This document shows positions 58,433 through 64,000 of a DNA stretch of 64,000 nucleotides, in pieces. The position numbers and the translations under genes were made by a program. Source of the stretch: Sphingomonas sp. Leaf9 (GTDB lineage Bacteria; Pseudomonadota; Alphaproteobacteria; Sphingomonadales; Sphingomonadaceae). The notes under the pieces were generated by a model. It was not told the origin of the DNA. It made no database searches and saw only the letters and a program-made list of their open reading frames with translations. The first letter of the stretch is position 1; every line of letters begins with the position of its first letter. Location of the stretch: the NCBI RefSeq assembly GCF_001421355.1, contig NZ_LMKC01000004.1, positions 248,001-312,000 of the forward strand, given 5' to 3'.

Positions 58433-58552
58433 TGCGTGGGGTTACAATGGGCTGACGCGAGCGGCGGCGCAAGAACAAAAGGCGAATGGATTGCCTTCGC
58501 CACTCCGGGCTTGACCCGACGTTCCGCTTCTTACCGACGCTGGAGAAGAAGA

Positions 58553-58580
58553 AGCGGGACCCCGGATCAAGTCCGGGGTG
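58553..58580. repeat. ACCCCGG...CCGGGGT palindrome
   Basis: A short palindrome (GACCCCGGATCAAGTCCGGGGTGAC) is nearly identical to one at 60015-60040, including the preceding GAAGAAGCGG. Dispersed REP-like unit lying just downstream of the ABC ATPase stop. Confidence 0.6.
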
Positions 58581-58603
58581 ACGGAGTGGCCTGGTCGTGC
58601 GTC

Positions 58604-59539
58604 TCAGCTGTTCGTCAGGTTGAGGAACACGTCCTCGAGGTCCGCCTCGCGGGTCACCACGTCGACGATGCCGTAGCCTTGCGCGCTGACCGCCGCGAGG
58701 ACTTCGCCGGCATTGGCCACATCCTTGCGATAGGTGATGGCGAGCAGGCGGTCGCCCTTGCGCTCGACCTTTTCGAAGCAGTGCGCGTCGGGCAGGTCAG
58801 TGAGGTCGCGGTCGAGGGTCAGTTCGACCGCCTTTTCCTGCGCCATGCCCAGCAGTTCGCGGGTCGGCTGGTTGGCGACGACGCGGCCATGGTTGATGAT
58901 GGCGATGCGGTCGCACAGCTGCTCGGCTTCCTCGAGGTAATGGGTGGTCAGCACCACCGTCACCCCGTCGGCATTCAGTTCGCGCACATAGTCCCACAGC
59001 TGGTTGCGCAGCTGGATATCGACGCCGGCGGTCGGTTCGTCGAGGACGAGGACGGGCGGCGCATGGACCATCGCCTTCGCCACCATCAGCCGCCGCTTCA
59101 TGCCGCCCGACAGCGTGCGGGCATAGGCGTTGGCCTTGTCCGCCAGATGCACCGCGCGCAGCAGGTCCATCGTGCGGCGCTTGGCCTTCGGCACGCCGTA
59201 GAGGCCGGCCTGGATTTCCAGCGTTTCGGCAGGCGTGAAGAACGGGTCGAACAGGATTTCCTGATTGACGATGCCGATCGACGCCTTCGCATTGCGCGGA
59301 TGCTGGTCGATGTCGAAGCCCCAGATCGACGCGCTGCCGCTGGTCTTGTTCACGAGGCCGGCGAGGGTGTTGATGAGCGTCGACTTGCCCGCGCCATTGG
59401 GGCCGAGCAGGCCGAAGATCTGCCCACGCGGCACGTCGAACGACACGCCGTCCAAGGCGACCTTGGCAGGCGCGCCGCCCTTCCCCGCTGCATAGGTCTT
59501 GCACAGGTCGCGGATCGAGATGGCGGCTTGGGTTTCCAT
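58604..59539 (-). CDS. ABC transporter ATP-binding protein
   Basis: 311 aa. Single ABC domain with Walker [15 protein letters not shown]-loop [10 protein letters not shown], signature [15 protein letters not shown], Walker [15 protein letters not shown] and H-loop [12 protein letters not shown] ~75-residue C-terminal regulatory extension follows, as in drug or polysaccharide exporter ATPases (CcmA/DrrA-like). The partner permease is not in the window. The ATG at 59539 ([16 protein letters not shown]) is chosen; the frame continues upstream over unrelated sequence. Confidence 0.9.
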   Translation of the reverse strand: METQAAISIRDLCKTYAAGKGGAPAKVALDGVSFDVPRGQIFGLLGPNGAGKSTLINTLAGLVNKTSGSASIWGFDIDQHPRNAKASIGIVNQEILFDPFFTPAETLEIQAGLYGVPKAKRRTMDLLRAVHLADKANAYARTLSGGMKRRLMVAKAMVHAPPVLVLDEPTAGVDIQLRNQLWDYVRELNADGVTVVLTTHYLEEAEQLCDRIAIINHGRVVANQPTRELLGMAQEKAVELTLDRDLTDLPDAHCFEKVERKGDRLLAITYRKDVANAGEVLAAVSAQGYGIVDVVTREADLEDVFLNLTNS

Positions 59540-59620
59540 GGGATCGGCCGATACGCCGGTGGTGCGGCCAAGGGAAGCATCGACTTGTCGAGGACGATGG
59601 CGATTGCTATTCGCGGGGCC

Positions 59621-59848
59621 ATGTTGCCTCCGCCCGAACTCCTCCGCGTCACCACCCCCCGCGTCGCCTGTGATGGCGGCGGCGAGATCGCCCCTGCGCT
59701 GGGCCACCCGCGCGTGTGGTTGCAGATCAACGACACGGGCTATGTCGATTGCGGTTATTGCGACCGGCGTTTCGTGCTGGTCGGTGGGCCGGCGGATGGG
59801 GCGGATCACAGCCAGTTGAAAGACCATGGGGACGGCGCGGGCCGGTAA
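59621..59848 (+). CDS. Zinc-finger domain (zf-CHCC) protein
   Basis: 75 aa. The segment [39 protein letters not shown] carries the C..H..C-x2-C set of the zf-CHCC family, related to the mitochondrial complex I subunit NDUFS6. The tail is Gly- and His-rich. The family is small and conserved in alphaproteobacteria. Start at 59621 or 24 bases earlier; both ATGs are in frame. It diverges from the ABC ATPase gene. Confidence 0.82.
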   Translation: MLPPPELLRVTTPRVACDGGGEIAPALGHPRVWLQINDTGYVDCGYCDRRFVLVGGPADGADHSQLKDHGDGAGR

Positions 59849-60014
59849 GGCCGAACGCAGTTCGGACGACCGACCAGGCCCGCGCCCGGCCGGCGGCGGG
59901 CAAGCTCGCCCTTGCCTGCCGACCGACGACGCGGCTTTGCCGCGGCGGTGCTGCACCCGGCCGCGCCACGACACCAGCCAGGACTCCGCTTTACGACGAT
60001 GCGGAGAAGAAGCG

Positions 60015-60040
60015 GGACCCCGGGTCAAGCCCGGGGTGAC
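60015..60040. repeat. ACCCCGGG...CCCGGGGT palindrome
   Basis: Second copy of the unit at 58553-58580. The gap 59849-60102 holds no supported gene; it contains several GC-rich short inverted segments of the same style. Confidence 0.6.
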
Positions 60041-60102
60041 GACGAGAGGGCGCTTTCCCTCAGGAGCCGTGCGGGAAGGTCGATCCGTCCTGTATCCGCT
60101 CG

Positions 60103-60432
60103 TTACTTATGGCGGGCAAACAGCGCCCGCTGCGCCGGATTGATGGAGGACGGGTCCCAATCGACCTCTCGCTTGCTAACCGGAATCTCGCGATCCGCGT
60201 TGTCGTAGAACAGCGTTCCGTGAATACCCTGCGCGTCGCGCTTCAGGATGGGGCGTTTCCATAGCGGCCCGAGGACACGTCCCGCTTCCTCCTGACCCAG
60301 CCGGGCGAAAAGGTCTTCGCTCAATTCCATGTCCGTTCCACCGGGAAAGATCGCTGCGAATTCCTCGTCGGTTGCCTAGAAAATGCTGAAGGTCGCATTC
60401 AATGCGCCGTCGATGACCTGAATATTCTTCAT
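60103..60432 (-). pseudogene. Small conserved-type gene interrupted by TAG
   Basis: A 110-codon frame from ATG 60432 starts MKNIQVIDGALNATFSIF, hits TAG at codon 19, and continues ATDEEFAAIFPGGTDMELSEDLFARLG to a normal stop at 60103. Both halves are in one frame and read as one protein, so the TAG looks like a nonsense change (CAG to TAG would restore Gln). An internal ATG (60330) could still yield a 75-aa C-terminal product. Family not identified. The alternative is a sequencing error. Confidence 0.65.
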
Positions 60433-60520
60433 GCAGACAGTGTGACGGATATCGGGCTGCTCGCAAGGGTGCAGCCATGCCCCCCATTCCCCCACGCCGC
60501 CGCCGCCCTATATTGGCCGG

Positions 60521-61942
60521 ATGACCCCGACCGATCCCCGCTCGTATCTCTATTCCGGCGACCTCGACCCCGCCGCCGCCTTGCGCGCCACGCAGGCGAC
60601 GCTGGCAAATGCCGAGGATGGCGAACTCTATCTCCAGTATCGCCGATCCGAAGCGTTCGGGTTCGATGACGGACGGTTGAAGACCGCATCCTACGACACC
60701 CATGCCGGGTTCGGCCTGCGCGCGGTGTCGGGGGAGACAACCGCGTTCGCCCATGCCAACGAGCTGTCCGAGGCGGCGATCCGCCGCGCAGGCGAGACGA
60801 TGGCGCTGATCGATCCGGCGAAGGGGGCGAAGGCGCCGCCGCCGCGGGGCAACAACCGGCACCTCTATACCGCCGCCGATCCGCTCGACCTGATCCCGTT
60901 CGCCGACAAGGTGGCGCTGTGCCAGTCGATCGACGCCGCGGCGCGGGCGCGGGACCCGCGCGTCGTGCAGGTTTCGGCGAGCCTGCTGGGATCGTGGACG
61001 GTGGTCGAGATCGTGCGGCCCGATGGCTTTATCGCGACCGACGTGCGCCCGCTGGTGCGGCTGAACGTGTCGATCGTGGTCGAGGCAAACGGACGGCGCG
61101 AGAGCGGCAGCTTCGGGATCGGCGGGCGATACCTGTACGAGTCGCTGTTCGCGCCGGAGACGTGGAACCGGGCGATCGACGTGGCGCTGCGCCAAGCGCT
61201 GGTGAACCTGGAGGCGGTCGATGCGCCGGCGGGCGAGATGACCGTGCTGCTGGGCGCGGGCTGGCCGGGGATTTTGCTGCACGAGGCGATCGGCCATGGC
61301 CTCGAGGGCGATTTCAACCGCAAGGGCACCAGTGCCTTTTCGGGCCGGATCGGCGAGCGGGTGGCGGCACCCGGCGTGACGGTGATCGACGATGGGTCGA
61401 TCGCCGACCGGCGCGGGTCGCTCAGCATCGATGACGAGGGGACGCCGACCCAGGAGAATATCCTGATCGAGGACGGCATCCTGAAAGGCTATATCCACGA
61501 CCGGCTGAACGCGCGGCTGATGGGCGTCGCGCCGACCGGCAACGGGCGACGGCAGGATTTCTCGCACGCGCCGATGCCGCGCATGACCAACACCTTCATG
61601 ACCGGCGGCAGGGACGATCCGGCCGAGCTGCTGTCGCGGGTGAAGAACGGCATCTTCGCGAAATCGTTCGGCGGCGGACAGGTCGACATCGTGTCGGGCA
61701 AGTTCGTATTTTCGTGCACCGAGGCGTACCGGGTCGAAAATGGCCGGATCGGCGCGCCGATCAAGGGCGCGACGCTGATCGGTGACGGGCCGGAGGTGCT
61801 GAAGCAGGTGCGGGGCATCGGCAACGACTTCGCGCTGGACGAAGGGGTCGGCATGTGCGGCAAGGCCGGGCAGTCGGTGCCCGCCGGCGTCGGGCAGCCG
61901 ACATTGCTGATCGATGGCCTGACCGTCGGCGGCACCGCCTGA
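60521..61942 (+). CDS. tldD: Metalloprotease TldD
   Basis: 473 aa subunit of the TldD/TldE (PmbA) protease, which trims unfolded peptides and matures some ribosomally made peptides. The metal-binding motif HEAIGHGLEGDF (~residues 255-266) is present with upstream GWPGILL, RQDFSHAPMPRMTNTF downstream, and the conserved C-terminal GMCGKAGQSVPAGVGQPTLLIDGL. Full length. Overlaps the following DUF2007 gene (TGATG). Confidence 0.95.
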   Translation: MTPTDPRSYLYSGDLDPAAALRATQATLANAEDGELYLQYRRSEAFGFDDGRLKTASYDTHAGFGLRAVSGETTAFAHANELSEAAIRRAGETMALIDPAKGAKAPPPRGNNRHLYTAADPLDLIPFADKVALCQSIDAAARARDPRVVQVSASLLGSWTVVEIVRPDGFIATDVRPLVRLNVSIVVEANGRRESGSFGIGGRYLYESLFAPETWNRAIDVALRQALVNLEAVDAPAGEMTVLLGAGWPGILLHEAIGHGLEGDFNRKGTSAFSGRIGERVAAPGVTVIDDGSIADRRGSLSIDDEGTPTQENILIEDGILKGYIHDRLNARLMGVAPTGNGRRQDFSHAPMPRMTNTFMTGGRDDPAELLSRVKNGIFAKSFGGGQVDIVSGKFVFSCTEAYRVENGRIGAPIKGATLIGDGPEVLKQVRGIGNDFALDEGVGMCGKAGQSVPAGVGQPTLLIDGLTVGGTA

Positions 61943-62154
61943 TGCCGCTGGCCGAACTGGGGCGGTTTCCGCGCGTCGAGGCGCAGATCATCGTCGGGCG
62001 GCTGGAAAGCGAGGGCGTACCGGCGGTCGCGTTCGATGGCGAGGCAAGCATCGGTGACGGCAGCTGGCTGCTGATCCCGGTGCGGGTGATGGTCGACGAA
62101 GACGATCTGAACGCGGCGCGCGCGATCGTCGACGCGGCAGATGGCACTGCCTGA
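61942..62154 (+). CDS. DUF2007 family protein
   Basis: 70 aa. The pattern AQIIVGRLESEGVPAVAFDGEASIGDGSWLLIPVRVMVDEDDLNAARAIV matches the DUF2007 (PII-like/BMC-like small ferredoxin-fold) family, suggested to have a signalling role. It overlaps the tldD stop and ends ~145 bases before glnK. Confidence 0.75.
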   Translation: MPLAELGRFPRVEAQIIVGRLESEGVPAVAFDGEASIGDGSWLLIPVRVMVDEDDLNAARAIVDAADGTA

Positions 62155-62205
62155 AAAACGGGCAGTTTTGACGCGCTGCACAAATTAACCGCTCGTTAAG
62201 CTGCC

Positions 62206-62639
<434 letters not shown>

Positions 62640-62650
62640 TGGGGGGCATC

Positions 62651-63997
62651 ATGCAACATCCGAAGACCTTGCTGGCCGGGCTGAGCCTGGGCCTGTTCGC
62701 CGCGCTGCCGGCCTGGGCGCAGACCGCCGCCACCGCCGCGCCCGTCGCCACCGTGAACAAGGGCGACACCGCGTGGATGATGGTGTCGACCGTCCTCGTG
62801 CTGATGATGATCGTGCCGGGCTTGGCCCTGTTCTATGGCGGTTTGACCCGGACCAAGAACATGCTGTCGGTGATGACGCAGATCGGCGCGGTCGCGTCGC
62901 TCGCGATGCTGATCTGGGTGATGTACGGCTATTCGCTGGCGTTCGGCCCCGATGTCGCCAACGCCACGCTGTCGGGCTTCATCGCCAGCCCGGGCAAGGC
63001 GTTCCTGGCCGGCGTCACCGCCGCGTCACAGGCGGCGACCTTTACGCCGGGCGTCGAAATCCCCGAATATGTCTTCATCAGCTTCCAGATGACCTTTGCC
63101 GCGATCACCATCGCGCTGGTGCTGGGGTCGGTGGTCGAACGCATCAAGTTCGCCGCCGTCATGGTCTTTGCGATCGTGTGGCTGACGATCACCTATTTCC
63201 CGATCGCGCACATGGTGTGGGCGACCAGCGGCTATTTCTTCAAGGCGGGTGCGCTCGACTTTGCCGGTGGCACCGTGGTGCATATCAACGCCGGCGTGTC
63301 GTCGCTGGTGCTCGCCCTGCTGCTGGGCAAGCGGCTGGGCTTTCCGACCGAGCGCATGGCGCCGCATTCGCTGACGCTGACCATGGTCGGCACCGGGCTG
63401 CTGTGGGTGGGCTGGTTCGGGTTCAACGCGGGTTCCGCGCTGGAAGCGAACGGCACCGCCGGTCTGGCGATGATCAACACCTTCGTCGCCACCGCTTCGG
63501 CTGGCCTGTTCTGGATGCTGGCCGAGAAGTTTTCGGGGCACAAGGGGTCGGCGCTGGGCTTCTGCTCGGGCATCATCGCGGGCCTCGTCGCGGTGACGCC
63601 GGCGGCGGGCAATTCGGGCCCGTTCGGTGCGATCGTGCTGGGTGCCATCGCCTCGATCGTCTGCTTCTTTGCGGTGACCGTGCTCAAGCCAAAGCTCGGC
63701 TATGACGACTCGCTGGACGCCTTTGGCATCCACGGCGTCGGCGGGATCATCGGCGCGATCGGTACCGCGGTCGTCTGTGCCCCGTCGCTGGGTGGGCCGG
63801 GTGCGGCCGACTACGACATGGGTGCCAAGCTCGGCGTGCAGGTGTTCGCGGTGCTGGTCACCATCGTCTGGGCCTCGATCGGCACCACCATCGCATGGTT
63901 CGTCGCCAAGGCGCTGACCGGTGGCCGGGTGTCGAAGGAAGTCGAGCTGGAAGGCCTCGACCTCGGCGAGCACGGCGAGCGCGCCTATAATTACTGA
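62651..63997 (+). CDS. amtB: Ammonium transporter AmtB
   Basis: 448 aa, with a signal peptide (QHPKTLLAGLSLGLFAALPAWAQ) and 11 transmembrane segments. Channel motifs DTAWMMVSTVLVLMMIVPGLALFYGG, FSYSLAFG-type segment (YGYSLAFGPD), HMVWATSGYF, AGGTVVHINAGVSSLV, FNAGSALEANG and DAFGIHGVGGIIGAI are present, including the paired pore histidines. Trimeric channel for ammonium uptake, controlled by the upstream GlnK. The ATG at 62651 with GGGGGG upstream is chosen; an overlapping ATG at 62639 is also possible. Confidence 0.95.
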   Translation: MQHPKTLLAGLSLGLFAALPAWAQTAATAAPVATVNKGDTAWMMVSTVLVLMMIVPGLALFYGGLTRTKNMLSVMTQIGAVASLAMLIWVMYGYSLAFGPDVANATLSGFIASPGKAFLAGVTAASQAATFTPGVEIPEYVFISFQMTFAAITIALVLGSVVERIKFAAVMVFAIVWLTITYFPIAHMVWATSGYFFKAGALDFAGGTVVHINAGVSSLVLALLLGKRLGFPTERMAPHSLTLTMVGTGLLWVGWFGFNAGSALEANGTAGLAMINTFVATASAGLFWMLAEKFSGHKGSALGFCSGIIAGLVAVTPAAGNSGPFGAIVLGAIASIVCFFAVTVLKPKLGYDDSLDAFGIHGVGGIIGAIGTAVVCAPSLGGPGAADYDMGAKLGVQVFAVLVTIVWASIGTTIAWFVAKALTGGRVSKEVELEGLDLGEHGERAYNY

Positions 63998-64000
63998 GTT

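Overview
The window is high-GC chromosomal DNA from an alphaproteobacterium. A Sphingomonas-like member of the Sphingomonadaceae is the best fit: it has a SciP/DUF1153 cell-cycle regulator, PEP-CTERM regulators of the sphingomonad type (PrsK, PrsR, a TIGR03013-type glycosyltransferase), HWE-kinase signalling, a FeuP/FeuQ-like two-component pair and many short intergenic inverted repeats with the GC-rich look of sphingomonad genomes. No species is named because nothing here is diagnostic at that level.

Layout. 1-25 kb is ordinary chromosome: a HAD 5'-nucleotidase start, mnmA, sciP, a GlsB-type membrane protein, an HWE histidine kinase, msrA, galE, a pdxH/cation-efflux/PhzF/LLM run, a two-component system with a PepSY protein, an ABC-F ATPase, a DUF815 ATPase, the four-gene PEP-CTERM regulatory/glycosyltransferase cluster (15.1-21.9 kb), an S41 protease lipoprotein, a PhnA-like protein and ung. 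At 26.4-27.8 kb lies a small AT-rich insert with two overlapping genes (DUF5343 plus Swt1-type HEPN), a probable toxin/defence pair. thiC, with a TPP riboswitch, follows.

31.04-58.40 kb is a ~27.3 kb integrative element inserted into the 5' end of dinB. The tyrosine integrase lies beside the interrupted gene. Near-identical copies of the dinB segment for the [11 protein letters not shown] region occur at both ends, with a shared 16-base core (31041-31056 and 58384-58399). The left copy gives dinB a replacement N-terminus, TTG start and ribosome binding site; the original 5' end, with its ATG, is stranded at 58370-58432. The element carries an integrase, an AlpA-like HTH protein, a recombinase-like protein without recognisable catalytic residues, a CHC2/Toprim primase, and cargo dominated by defence-type genes: a complete type II CBASS operon (CD-NTase, Cap2, Cap3, HNH-SAVED Cap5), a divergent DUF5131 (three-Cys motif)/TcmP pair, a large HD + HSP90-like ATPase protein, a possible OST-HTH protein with an unknown partner, and a TIR protein next to the right end. 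It also carries four co-oriented exported proteins, including an S8 protease, and several unknown genes. There are no capsid, tail or conjugation genes, so it resembles a satellite or genomic island rather than a complete phage or ICE.

58.4-64 kb returns to host chromosome: an ABC transporter ATPase, a zinc-finger protein, a small gene broken by a TAG codon, tldD, a DUF2007 protein, and glnK-amtB behind a consensus sigma-54 promoter.
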